A stretch of 60,000 nucleotides of DNA from Rhizobium sp. ACO-34A (GTDB taxonomy: Bacteria > Pseudomonadota > Alphaproteobacteria > Rhizobiales > Rhizobiaceae): positions 1 through 60,000 of the forward strand of contig CP021371.1 of the NCBI GenBank assembly GCA_002600635.1, given 5' to 3'. The position numbers and the translations under genes are program-made. The notes under the pieces were generated by a model that did no database searches, was not told where the DNA came from, and was given only the letters and a program-made list of their open reading frames with translations. This document shows positions 29,229 to 37,801 of the stretch, piece after piece (position 1 is the first letter of the stretch; every line of letters begins with the position of its first letter).

Positions 29229-31825
29229 TCTGCGGCAACGGATTGGGGCATGACGGCTGTCGGTATACGGCACGCAACAGTCGTACCGCGCCCGGGCGTG
29301 CTGTCAATGGAGACCTGGCCGTTGTGGAGGTTGACGAAGCTTTCCACGATGGAAAGACCGAGGCCCGCGCCGCTGCGCCGGCCGCCCTTGCCGTTGGTGG
29401 AGAAGCGGTTGAACACCGTCGCCAGCATGTCCGGCGTCATGCCGCAGCCATTGTCGTGAACGGTGAAGACGAAATCGCTGTCTTCCCGCCAGCACTTCAT
29501 TTCCACGGCCGATCCTTCCGGCGCGAAATTGACGGCGTTGGTGAGGATCTTGATGAGGATCTGCTTCAGTCGCTGCTGGTCGGCGACGATGTGGCCGAGC
29601 TGGGCCGCTGCCGCGATCTCCAGCGTCACATTGCCTTCCTGTAGGCGGTCGGTCATCTGCATTGACACGTCGTCGAGCAGGTCGTTGAGATCGATATCGG
29701 AATAATCGAGCCGCATGATGCCGGCATCGACCGTCGCCAGATCGAGAATGTCGTTGACGATGGTCAGCAGCACCGAAGACGAGGTCGAGATATGGTCGAT
29801 ATATTCAGCCTGCCGGTCATTGAGCGAGCCGATCGCCGGCGTCTTGAGAAGGTCGGTAAAGCCGATGATGTTGGTCAGCGGAGAACGCAGTTCGTAAGAG
29901 ACGTGCTGCACGAAATCGTTCTTCAGCTCGTCCGCCTTGCGCAGTGCTTCGTTCTTTTCCTTCAGCGCCCGTTCTGCCCTGACGCTGTCGGTGATGTTGA
30001 CGAAGGTCAGCATAGTCTGGGCGTTCGGCAGCGGCGTTACCGCATAGTCGAGCACGAGGCCGGAATAGAGTTCCAGCGTGCCCTGGCTGGAGGGACGCTC
30101 GTCCTCGAAGCTAGTGATGATCTTGCTGAAACCCTTCCAGCCGTCCGGCTTGTCGTAGGAAGGCGCGCAGGCCGTTTCGATGGCGCGGATATGGGTCCCA
30201 TGCCGCGCCTCGGCTTCCGTGATGCCCCAGAGCGCCCGGAATGCCGGATTGGAAAGCTGGATGCGGCCATCCGGGCCGAACACAGCAACACCTTCGGAAA
30301 GGTGATCGATGGTTTCGCCCTGAACACGCAGCAGCGTATTGTAGCGCGTTTCCAGGTCGACCTGTTCGGTCAGGTTTTCGAAGACCCAGGTGGCGCCGCC
30401 CTGCGGATGCGCCGAGGCGATGACGCGAAGCGTCTGGCCGTTCGGCAGGTGCCAGAGTTCCGTCTGCGTATCGAGCGAACGGTAGACCGCAAGCGTATTT
30501 TCCTTCCAGGCCTTCCAGCTCAGCTGTTCCGGCAGCTTGTGCGCCGAACGCAGCCTGTCGAGCAGTTCCGCGTGGTCGGGCCGGGCTTCGAGGAACGCAT
30601 GGTCGAGTTCCCAGAGCTGCACGAAGGCCTGGTTGAAGAATTGAAGACGCCGGTCGCCGTCGAAGATCGCAACTGGCGTCGCCAGATGATCGAGCGTTTC
30701 CGCATGGCTCTTCAGCGTGCGCTTCAGTTCCTCGCGAAGTGCTTCCTTCTGGGAAACGTCGATGGCCATGCCGCAGGAGCCCGCGGGACCGCGCACATCG
30801 ACCACGTCGAAGAAGGTCCTGTTGCCCCTGACGGCCGTGGAGACGGTGTCGTGGAACGGGGATTCCGGGGTGACGCTTGCCTTGATCTTCTCGCGGGTCA
30901 GGCTGGTCAGAACCTCGCGGCTTTCGCGCACGGCCTGATCGGGAGAGCCGGCCTCGACCGCTTCGCTATAGGCATGGTTGACCCAGAGCAGCCGGCCGTC
31001 GGCGTCCCTTTGCCATACGGGCTGTTCGATGGCGTCGAGCAGCGCTTCGAAGGTGGCGATGGAGGTCTTCAGACGGTTGCGTTCGATCTTCAGCTCGGCA
31101 AGCTCGGCGCGCAGGTTGTTAAGGGCGACGAAATGGGCGAAGGCGCGTCCGCCGGAAAGCCGGCCCTGTACCTCCAGCACTTCTCCGCGCTGGGTCTCGA
31201 CGATGAGATCGAAGCTGTTGGCGTCGAAGCGAAGCTTCTCGATCGCCTTTTCAAGCTCGCCCGCTGACGACGGCTTCAGCCATCGGCCGAAGGCGAGGAA
31301 ATCGCTGTCTGCCGGCGGAGCGCCGGTCTCGACCGGCAGCTGTCCGAGGAATTCCGGCCGGTTCTGTCCGTCCCAGATGACGATCCGGCGGTTCTTGTCG
31401 GCAATCAGCGCCTGGTAGCGCGAAATCTGCTGGTTGGCCTCGGACAGTGCGGAACGCATGTCCGCGCCCTCATTTTCCAGGCGCGCGCGCTGTCGGATCA
31501 GCCAGACGGCCGAAACGAGTGCTGCGGAGAGAATGCCGATGACGAGGGAATAGCCGACGGCTTCCACGGAGGTAAAAAGGCGCTCGGCCGGTGCCGCTGC
31601 CGCCTGCGCTCGGGCAAGCCCCGGTACGATCAGTCCCGTGAGCGCAGTGGCGCCCATGCAGACCGACCAGATCTGCAGAAGCTGGTATCGCTTGCGTCCC
31701 CGCGACGCCTTTGCAGGGCGCAGTTCTGCTTCGCCATGAGCCTGCTTCCTCGCCTGCCCGAAGCCGCTCAGGCCAAGGCGGGCAACCGTTTCCCGCGCGA
31801 GCGGGCCGCTATCATTTACCGACAT
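29225..31825 (-). CDS. divL: DivL-type PAS sensor kinase with Tyr at the phosphoacceptor site
   Basis: 866 aa membrane-anchored PAS kinase. Two hydrophobic segments lie at about 50-72 and 90-110, followed by PAS modules at about 255-350, 370-480 and 500-610. The DHp core reads FVQHVSYELRSPLTN: Tyr644 (codon 29894-29896) stands where histidine kinases have the phosphorylated His. The catalytic domain keeps the N box (ILTNAVNFAPEG), G1 (VHDNGCGM), F box (FNRFS) and G2 (GAGLGLSI). Tyr at this site is the hallmark of DivL, which in Caulobacter and Agrobacterium tunes the CckA-ChpT-CtrA pathway in response to DivK. It heads the tsaE/murU/addBA block and is divergent from nothing nearby. Confidence 0.92.
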   Translation of the reverse strand: MSVNDSGPLARETVARLGLSGFGQARKQAHGEAELRPAKASRGRKRYQLLQIWSVCMGATALTGLIVPGLARAQAAAAPAERLFTSVEAVGYSLVIGILSAALVSAVWLIRQRARLENEGADMRSALSEANQQISRYQALIADKNRRIVIWDGQNRPEFLGQLPVETGAPPADSDFLAFGRWLKPSSAGELEKAIEKLRFDANSFDLIVETQRGEVLEVQGRLSGGRAFAHFVALNNLRAELAELKIERNRLKTSIATFEALLDAIEQPVWQRDADGRLLWVNHAYSEAVEAGSPDQAVRESREVLTSLTREKIKASVTPESPFHDTVSTAVRGNRTFFDVVDVRGPAGSCGMAIDVSQKEALREELKRTLKSHAETLDHLATPVAIFDGDRRLQFFNQAFVQLWELDHAFLEARPDHAELLDRLRSAHKLPEQLSWKAWKENTLAVYRSLDTQTELWHLPNGQTLRVIASAHPQGGATWVFENLTEQVDLETRYNTLLRVQGETIDHLSEGVAVFGPDGRIQLSNPAFRALWGITEAEARHGTHIRAIETACAPSYDKPDGWKGFSKIITSFEDERPSSQGTLELYSGLVLDYAVTPLPNAQTMLTFVNITDSVRAERALKEKNEALRKADELKNDFVQHVSYELRSPLTNIIGFTDLLKTPAIGSLNDRQAEYIDHISTSSSVLLTIVNDILDLATVDAGIMRLDYSDIDLNDLLDDVSMQMTDRLQEGNVTLEIAAAAQLGHIVADQQRLKQILIKILTNAVNFAPEGSAVEMKCWREDSDFVFTVHDNGCGMTPDMLATVFNRFSTNGKGGRRSGAGLGLSIVESFVNLHNGQVSIDSTPGRGTTVACRIPTAVMPQSVAAE

Positions 31826-31957
31826 ATTCGGTCTGTCTCCGTCCTATGTGCCGCATTGCCGACAAGACATCCCATTTCGCATCGCGCCGTCCGGCCGCGC
31901 CACGAATCAAGTTCTAAAACAATACTGCCTAAGGGAATCTCCGGGAAGGCCGGAGGC

Positions 31958-31995
31958 CAAAAAAGAGGCCGCGCCCTTTGTCAAGGACGCGGCCA
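31958..31995 (-). terminator. ahcY: Rho-independent terminator after ahcY
   Basis: On the minus strand the stem ggccgcg/cgcggcc (31967-31993 region) with a loop around ttgacaaag is followed by a T-run (ctcttttttt). It lies about 30-65 bases beyond the ahcY stop. The rest of the ahcY-divL gap (31826-31957) shows no gene. Confidence 0.85.
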
Positions 31996-32024
31996 CTATA
32001 TCTTGTGGATAGATTGTTGGCTAA

Positions 32025-33425
32025 TTAATAGCGATAGTGTTCGGCCTTGAACGGACCAGCCTTTTCGACGCCGATATAGCTTGCCTGATCTTCAGACAGT
32101 TCGGTGAGCTTCACGCCGAGCTTTTCGAGATGCAGGCGCGCGACCTTCTCGTCGAGGTGCTTCGGCAGGATGTAGACGTCGTTCTTGTATTCGCCTGGCT
32201 TGGTGAAGAGCTCGATCTGGGCAAGCACCTGGTTGGTGAACGAAGCCGACATCACGAAGGACGGATGGCCGGTTGCGTTGCCGAGGTTGAGCAGGCGGCC
32301 TTCCGAAAGAAGGATCATGCGGTTGCCCTTGGCGAACTCGATGATATCGACCTGCGGCTTGACGTTGGTCCACTTCAGGTTACGCAACGCGGCAACCTGG
32401 ATTTCGTTGTCGAAGTGACCGATGTTGCCGACGATCGCCATGTCCTTCATCTCGCGCATGTGCTCGATGCGGATAACGTCGCGGTTGCCGGTGGTGGTGA
32501 TGAAGATGTCGGCCGAGGAGACGACGTCTTCCAGCGTCACGACTTCGAAGCCGTCCATGGCAGCCTGCAGGGCGCAGATCGGGTCGATTTCGGTGACCTT
32601 CACGCGGGCGCCGGCGCCGCGGAGCGAAGCAGCCGAACCCTTGCCGACGTCGCCATAACCGCAGACCACGGCGACCTTGCCGGCCATCATGACGTCGGTG
32701 CCGCGGCGGATGCCGTCGACCAGCGATTCCTTGCAGCCATACTTGTTGTCGAACTTCGACTTGGTGACCGAGTCGTTGACGTTGATGGCCGGGAAGGGCA
32801 GGAGGCCCTTCTTGCTGAGTTCATAGAGGCGATGAACGCCGGTTGTGGTTTCTTCGGTGACGCCCTTGATCGCGTCGCGCTGCTTGGTGAACCAGCCCGG
32901 GGAAGCCTTGAGGCGCTTCTTGATCTGGGCGATGAGGATTTCTTCCTCTTCCGAACCCGGGTTCGACAGCACGTCCTCGCCGGCTTCGGCGCGTGCGCCG
33001 AGCAGGATGTACATGGTGGCATCGCCGCCATCGTCGAGGATCATGTTGGAAACGCCGCCATCGGTCCACTGGAAGATCTGGTCGGTATACTGCCAGTAGT
33101 CCTCGAGCGACTCGCCCTTGATCGCGAAGACCGGAATGCCGGCAGCGGCAATCGCCGATGCAGCATGGTCCTGGGTCGAGAAGATGTTGCAGGAAGCCCA
33201 GCGCACTTCGGCGCCGAGCGCCACCAGGGTTTCGATCAGCACGGCGGTCTGGATCGTCATGTGCAGCGAACCGCTGATGCGGGCACCCTTCAGCGGCTTG
33301 CTTTCACCGAACTCGGAACGGCATGCCATGAGGCCCGGCATTTCGGTCTCGGCGATGTTGATTTCCTTGCGTCCGAAATCGGCGAGGCCGATGTCGGCGA
33401 CGTCGTAGTCCTTGTGTGTGCTCAT
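32025..33425 (-). CDS. ahcY: S-adenosylhomocysteine hydrolase
   Basis: 466 aa. Splits SAH to adenosine and homocysteine, relieving product inhibition of methyltransferases. Typical motifs: [23 protein letters not shown] in the substrate domain, NAD-binding [43 protein letters not shown], and the C-terminal [12 protein letters not shown] that closes the partner's NAD site. Length matches the long proteobacterial form with an insertion. It follows the HPr gene on the same strand across a 173-base gap that holds a strong inverted-repeat operator candidate, so it likely has its own promoter. Confidence 0.98.
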   Translation of the reverse strand: MSTHKDYDVADIGLADFGRKEINIAETEMPGLMACRSEFGESKPLKGARISGSLHMTIQTAVLIETLVALGAEVRWASCNIFSTQDHAASAIAAAGIPVFAIKGESLEDYWQYTDQIFQWTDGGVSNMILDDGGDATMYILLGARAEAGEDVLSNPGSEEEEILIAQIKKRLKASPGWFTKQRDAIKGVTEETTTGVHRLYELSKKGLLPFPAINVNDSVTKSKFDNKYGCKESLVDGIRRGTDVMMAGKVAVVCGYGDVGKGSAASLRGAGARVKVTEIDPICALQAAMDGFEVVTLEDVVSSADIFITTTGNRDVIRIEHMREMKDMAIVGNIGHFDNEIQVAALRNLKWTNVKPQVDIIEFAKGNRMILLSEGRLLNLGNATGHPSFVMSASFTNQVLAQIELFTKPGEYKNDVYILPKHLDEKVARLHLEKLGVKLTELSEDQASYIGVEKAGPFKAEHYRY

Positions 33426-33557
33426 GAATCTCTCCGGCTGAAACGAGGTCTGTGTTCAGTCTTTTCAATGGACGCGCACGTCCATACGTGCCCGATCATC
33501 GCATTGAACGGGTCTCCGGGAGAGCATCTAGCAGGGAATGGCGCCTGAGGCAACAGG

Positions 33558-33585
33558 ATATAAAGAAGTCTTTATGTCTTTATAT
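33558..33585. promoter_or_regulatory. Candidate operator upstream of ahcY (SahR-like)
   Basis: Half-site ATATAAAGA (33558-33566), two bases, then TCTTTATGT (33569-33577), overlapping a third half-site TCTTTATAT (33577-33585). The first two form a palindrome and the first and third a second, wider one. It lies about 130-160 bases upstream of ahcY and 14 bases past the end of the HPr gene. ArsR-family SahR proteins are known to control ahcY and methionine-cycle genes in proteobacteria; assignment of this site to SahR is inference. Confidence 0.6.
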
Positions 33586-33598
33586 GTCTACTGAAATA

Positions 33599-33871
33599 CT
33601 AGGCTTCCTCGCCGAACTTGTCGCCGACGAGGTGGGTGAGGGCGTTGAGCACGACTTCGGCGTCGGTGCCGGTGGCCGTGACGAGGATGCTGCAGCCCGG
33701 GCTTGCGGCCAGCATCATCAGACCCATGATCGAGGTACCGCCGACCGTCGTTCCGTCCTTGGTGACGTGAACGATCGCGTCGAAACCGCTGACGGTCTGG
33801 ACGAACTTGGCGGAAGCACGGGCATGCAGGCCGCGCTTGTTGGTGATCAGCATTTCTCGGGAGAGTGACAT
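33599..33871 (-). CDS. HPr phosphocarrier protein of a nitrogen-type PTS
   Basis: 90 aa. Phospho-acceptor His16 in RGLHARAS; the regulatory Ser47 lies in GGTSIMGLMML, the target of HPr kinase, whose gene is two places upstream. In rhizobia this HPr acts in a regulatory PTS (with EI-Ntr and EIIA proteins) and not in sugar uptake, as no sugar-specific EIIB/C is present. The gap to manX is 20 bases; ahcY follows after 173 bases. Confidence 0.94.
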   Translation of the reverse strand: MSLSREMLITNKRGLHARASAKFVQTVSGFDAIVHVTKDGTTVGGTSIMGLMMLAASPGCSILVTATGTDAEVVLNALTHLVGDKFGEEA

Positions 33872-33891
33872 GGTGACTGCTCTCCGGCCGG

Positions 33892-34293
33892 TTACTTGCC
33901 GCTCAGCACGCGGCTGGCGACATTGATGTACTTGCGGCCGGCTTCCGATGCATCGACCAGCGCCTTTTCCATGTCGTTGTCGCCCCGTACCCCGGCGAGC
34001 TTGATCAGCATCGGCAGGTTGACGCCTGCGATGACCTCGATGCGACCGCTGTTCATCACGGAGATCGCGAGGTTGGACGGGGTGCCGCCGAACATGTCGG
34101 TCAGGATGATGACGCCGTGCCCGTCATCGGCGCGCATGACGGCGTCGAGGATATCCTGCCGACGCTGGTCCATGTCGTCCTCTGGACCGATCGACACCGT
34201 TTCGATGAATTTCTGGGGGCCAACCACATGTTCCACTGCGTGATGAAACTCTTCAGCCAGCTTGCCATGAGTGACAAGCACTAGTCCGATCAT
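33892..34293 (-). CDS. manX: PTS EIIA component of the mannose family
   Basis: 133 aa from ATG 34293 (MIGLVLVTHGKLAEEF); nine residues of open frame upstream are not family-like. The phosphorylation site is His9 in VTHG. IILTDMFGGTPSNLA is the conserved middle motif, and GVNLPMLIKL the later one. It is the typical orphan EIIA-Man of alphaproteobacteria and takes phosphate from HPr; it lacks EIIB/EIIC partners. It sits between hprK (123-base gap) and HPr. Confidence 0.94.
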   Translation of the reverse strand: MIGLVLVTHGKLAEEFHHAVEHVVGPQKFIETVSIGPEDDMDQRRQDILDAVMRADDGHGVIILTDMFGGTPSNLAISVMNSGRIEVIAGVNLPMLIKLAGVRGDNDMEKALVDASEAGRKYINVASRVLSGK

Positions 34294-34416
34294 ACTTCTA
34301 CTGCCCCCTTGCCTGCGCAAACAGCCGGCCAGATACCCTAACGTTCAAGCCGCGTCCATCGGTGGGACGCCATCTTGGCGATGAAAAACGGAAGTTCAAG
34401 CGCAAACTGCGATGCC

Positions 34417-34884
34417 TCATGTTGGGCGGGCGGCGACTTCAGCCGCAATCAGGGCCTTTATAAAGGCAAATGGCATGCGAGCGCCAGTGGGCACGCGCAG
34501 GGCCGGAAGCGTTATTTCGGCCGCAAGTGTCGCGGTTTCGCGTTCCGGCGGCAGCCTTTCTCCGCCTTGGATGGGCAGGATGGCATAGTGCAGCAGGGCA
34601 TGCGGCACACTCTCGACCCTGACGATGCCGGCGTGGCGAAGCTCGATAAGACCCTTGATAGGCTCCGGTCGCCGGGCAAGGACGTAAGGGCCGCGCCTTG
34701 AGACGAAGACCTGATCGTCGGAAATCAGCGCCGCGAAATCGCCCGCGAGGCGGGCCTCCGCCATGCAGTCGAAGGCAAGGGCCGATTTGCCCGCACCTGA
34801 GAGACCGAGGAAGATCAGGCCGGTGGTCCCGACGACGATGGCCGTGCCGTGAACATTGCTCTCGGCCGGTCCACGCACAGTCAT
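34417..34884 (-). CDS. hprK: HPr kinase/phosphorylase, short alphaproteobacterial form
   Basis: 155 aa. Only the C-terminal catalytic domain is present, about half the size of Firmicute HPrK/P. P-loop FLGLSGAGKSALAF (residues about 25-38), ISDDQVFV with the Mg-binding acids, and ARRPEPIKGLIELRHAGIVRV (HPrK signature region) are visible. It phosphorylates and dephosphorylates Ser of HPr. The start overlaps the chvG stop as ATGA, which couples PTS and ChvG output in expression. The short form is typical for the class. Confidence 0.93.
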   Translation of the reverse strand: MTVRGPAESNVHGTAIVVGTTGLIFLGLSGAGKSALAFDCMAEARLAGDFAALISDDQVFVSRRGPYVLARRPEPIKGLIELRHAGIVRVESVPHALLHYAILPIQGGERLPPERETATLAAEITLPALRVPTGARMPFAFIKALIAAEVAARPT

Positions 34885-36662
34885 GGGGTGTTTTCCGCCG
34901 GCAGCGAAAGAATGAAGCGCGCGCCGCGCAGTCCGCCGCTTTCGGGATCGACGATGTTCTCGGCCCTCAGCGTGCCCCCATGAGCCTCGGCGATCTGCCG
35001 GCTGATCGACAGGCCGAGACCGGAATTCTGCCCGAAGCCCTCTCGTTCCGGACGGTCGGTATAGAATCGCTCGAAGATGCGGTCGATGTTTTCCGCCTGG
35101 ATCCCGGGACCGTTGTCCTCCACCTGGATCAGGCAGCGTCCGCGGGTACGGGAAAGCCGCACGGTGATCTTGCCGCTGACATCGGGAACGAAGGAGCGGG
35201 CGTTCTCGATCAGGTTGGTCACGATCTGGCCGAGCCGCAGGTCATGGCCGTTGACCATGAAGCGCTGTTTCGCGCCCGGCTTCTGGTCGATGATGTAGTC
35301 GATTTCGACCGGCTTCTTGCTGCTGCGGATCTGTCGCGAGACATCGACGAGGCTCGAGAGCAGGATTTCGAGATCGAGCGGCTTTGCATCGCTACGTGCA
35401 AGCTCCGCGTCGAGGCGGGATGCGTCCGAAATATCGCTGATCAGGCGGTCGAGACGACGAACGTCATGCTGGATGACGTCCATCAGTCGCTGCCGGGAAT
35501 TGTCGTTCTTGGCCAGCGGCAGCGTTTCGACGGCGCTTCGGAGTGAAGTAAGCGGGTTTTTCAGTTCGTGGCTGACGTCGGCGGCGAAGCTCTCGATGGC
35601 GTCGATCCGGTCGTAGAGCGCGGTCGTCATCTCGCGCAACGCGATGGAAAGATTGCCGATTTCGTCCTGACGGGCGGAGAAATCAGGAATTTCCTCGCGT
35701 TCCTTGGCCCCGCGCCGCACGCGGATCGCCGCCGCCGCAAGTCGCCGCAGCGGATTGGCAATGGTGGATGACAGAAGGAGCGACAGCACGATGTTGACCA
35801 GCGTCGCGACGCCGAAGACCCTGAGAATGGCAAGGCGCTCGGCATGCACGATCTTGTCGATATCGCCGGCCTGCGTGGAAAGAAGCAGGACGCCGAGCAC
35901 GGCCCGCGAACGCTGCACCGGAACAGCGACGGAAACGATGAGCTCTCCGCCTTCGGTGACGCGCACCACCGCGCCGCGCACCCCGGTCAGCGCATTCATC
36001 ACTTCCGGATAGATCGAGCCGTCGCCGCCGGGTGCTTCCTTGTAGACCGGCAGGTTGCTCGGCTGCAGCATCGAGTTGAAGGTTCGCGCGGCCCAGTCGG
36101 TCAGGCCGGAGCTTTCACCGTCCACCGGCGGCAGATCGAATCGCAGCACCTGTCCGCGGGAATACAGGTGGCGCGAATCGAGCAGCAGGTTGGCGTCGGC
36201 GTCGAACAGCCGTGCCCGGGTGCGGGTGGGGGAGATCAGTCGCCGCAGGACGGGCGCCACGCGCTCGGGATTGATCGGGAAATCCAGATCCTCGTCGCTC
36301 GGCACCGGCGTGATGCTCTGTCCGGCCTGCAGCTCAAGCAGTTTCTGCGGGTCGATGGTGATCGAATTGGTGTCGACCGATGCCGAGGCGGAGATCGCGC
36401 CTGCGATGATTTCACCCTGGGTGAGCAGGCTTTCCACGCGGGCATCGATCAGTCCCTCGCGGAACTGGTTGAGATACATGATGCCGCCGACCAGCACGAT
36501 GATGGCCGCGAGGTTGAAGAAGACGATCCGCCGCGTCAGGCTGGAAAAGAGCGCGTGACCGAAGATGCGGCGGATAATCGTGAAGGGATGCACCAGGAAG
36601 CGACGTGGTTCGGTCAGGCTTTCCAGTTCATCGAGATTTCCGTTGGCAACCTGCTTGGCCAA
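34881..36662 (-). CDS. chvG: ChvG/ExoS membrane sensor histidine kinase
   Basis: 593 aa. TM1 at about residues 45-64, a periplasmic sensor domain (about 65-265) rich in family-specific segments (SLLTQGEIIAGAISASASV, SPTRTRARLFDADANLLLDSRH), TM2 at about 275-300, then HAMP (NPLRRLAAAAIRVRRG). DHp: FAADVSHELKNPLTSLRSAVE with the phosphorylated His. ATPase: NLIENARSFVP, DNGPGI, RFYTDRP and SGLGLSIS. ChvG/ExoS/BvrS senses acid or envelope changes (with ExoR) and phosphorylates ChvI; it is needed for host interaction in Agrobacterium, Sinorhizobium and Brucella. It is 74 bases downstream of chvI. Confidence 0.96.
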   Translation of the reverse strand: MAKQVANGNLDELESLTEPRRFLVHPFTIIRRIFGHALFSSLTRRIVFFNLAAIIVLVGGIMYLNQFREGLIDARVESLLTQGEIIAGAISASASVDTNSITIDPQKLLELQAGQSITPVPSDEDLDFPINPERVAPVLRRLISPTRTRARLFDADANLLLDSRHLYSRGQVLRFDLPPVDGESSGLTDWAARTFNSMLQPSNLPVYKEAPGGDGSIYPEVMNALTGVRGAVVRVTEGGELIVSVAVPVQRSRAVLGVLLLSTQAGDIDKIVHAERLAILRVFGVATLVNIVLSLLLSSTIANPLRRLAAAAIRVRRGAKEREEIPDFSARQDEIGNLSIALREMTTALYDRIDAIESFAADVSHELKNPLTSLRSAVETLPLAKNDNSRQRLMDVIQHDVRRLDRLISDISDASRLDAELARSDAKPLDLEILLSSLVDVSRQIRSSKKPVEIDYIIDQKPGAKQRFMVNGHDLRLGQIVTNLIENARSFVPDVSGKITVRLSRTRGRCLIQVEDNGPGIQAENIDRIFERFYTDRPEREGFGQNSGLGLSISRQIAEAHGGTLRAENIVDPESGGLRGARFILSLPAENTP

Positions 36663-36736
36663 GTCTCACCCTTTCGCGCATACACGTCCGTCTTCCCGCA
36701 TCGACGAGGATGGAAGGGAAAACGGACCGGCGCACC

Positions 36737-37459
36737 TCACGCTGCTTCGCGGAAGCGGTATCCTACACCGTAGAGCGTTTCAATCATGTCGAACTCGACA
36801 TCGACCATCTTGAACTTCTTGCGAAGCCGCTTGATGTGACTGTCGATGGTGCGATCGTCCACATAGACCTGTTCGTCATAGGCGGCATCCATCAGCGCGT
36901 CGCGGCTCTTGACCACGCCGGGGCGCTGCGCAAGCGACTGCAGGATCAGGAATTCGGTGACGGTCAGGGTAACCGGATCGCCCTTCCACGTGCAGGTGTG
37001 ACGCTCCTGGTCCATCACCAGCTGGCCGCGCTCCAGCGTCCGGGCCGCCACTTCGGCGGCGTTCTTGACCGCACCACCGGCAGCGAGGCTTTCGCGGCTT
37101 GCAGCGCGGCGAAGGATTGCCTTGACGCGCTCGACCAGCAGGCGCTGCGAGAACGGCTTGGTGATGAAGTCGTCGGCTCCCATCTTAAGGCCGAACAGCT
37201 CATCGATTTCCTCGTCCTTGGAGGTAAGGAAGATCACCGGCAGGTCGGACTTCTGCCGGAGGCGGCGAAGCAGTTCCATGCCGTCCATGCGCGGCATCTT
37301 GATGTCGAAGATCGCCAGGTGCGGAGGCCGCGCCAGGAGACCGTCGAGCGCCGAGGCGCCATCTGTGTAGGTCTCGACCTTATATCCTTCCGCTTCGAGT
37401 GCGATGGACACCGAAGTGAGAATGTTGCGGTCGTCGTCTACGAGGGCGATCGTCTGCAT
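36737..37459 (-). CDS. chvI: ChvI response regulator (OmpR family)
   Basis: 240 aa from ATG 37459 ([11 protein letters not shown]); an upstream in-frame ATG at 37480 gives seven extra residues. Receiver: acidic pocket VDDD (7-10), phospho-Asp52 in [11 protein letters not shown], Thr/Lys switch in FLTSKDEE and [12 protein letters not shown]-terminal winged helix: [26 protein letters not shown] and [14 protein letters not shown]. It is the partner of ChvG and regulates acid-response, exopolysaccharide, motility and virulence genes in Rhizobiaceae. First gene of chvI-chvG-hprK-manX-HPr and divergent from pckA. Confidence 0.97.
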   Translation of the reverse strand: MQTIALVDDDRNILTSVSIALEAEGYKVETYTDGASALDGLLARPPHLAIFDIKMPRMDGMELLRRLRQKSDLPVIFLTSKDEEIDELFGLKMGADDFITKPFSQRLLVERVKAILRRAASRESLAAGGAVKNAAEVAARTLERGQLVMDQERHTCTWKGDPVTLTVTEFLILQSLAQRPGVVKSRDALMDAAYDEQVYVDDRTIDSHIKRLRKKFKMVDVEFDMIETLYGVGYRFREAA

Positions 37460-37801
37460 ACTGTTTGTCTCCGTCATCATGAAGCACGGCTCCTGGTATC
37501 ATTCCCAGCCCAGGTGGTGGCGGTATTCAGGATGCGCTTAATGGGGATAAAGGTGGAACAAATTGTGGCAAAGATAAAGGGTGTCGGTGTCGCACATCGC
37601 CGGCACTGACGCCGACGATCTGCCATTTGTCGTTTCCAGCCCCGCATGCAAACCGATTTAAAAATGAAGATTTCCATTTAAATCGATTAATTATTTGAAA
37701 TTATTGAATGATTTCGAATTGCTATCTTGCGTTTTCGAAAATCGAACACTAGGTTCCCCGCCATTCGAACCTAACGGCCCCATAGTAGAGGAAGCGTGCT
37801 C
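37460..37801. promoter_or_regulatory. Divergent chvI/pckA regulatory region
   Basis: 342 bases with no credible gene. The centre is markedly AT-rich (about 37640-37740). A perfect 9-bp inverted repeat, CGATTTAAA (37654-37662) and TTTAAATCG (37677-37685), is spaced by 14 bases, and AATCGATT overlaps the right arm as a palindrome with a central CG. The CG-centred palindrome is the style of LacI-family operators (S. meliloti pckA is controlled by the LacI-type PckR), so it may be a pckA control site; this is inference. An AG-rich RBS (agaggaag) precedes pckA at 37786-37793. Confidence 0.55.

Noticed and set aside
33426..33598. SAH riboswitch upstream of ahcY
   Set aside because: I could not recognise a conserved SAH-riboswitch core; the inverted half-sites explain the conserved-looking sequence better. 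A covariance-model search would settle it.
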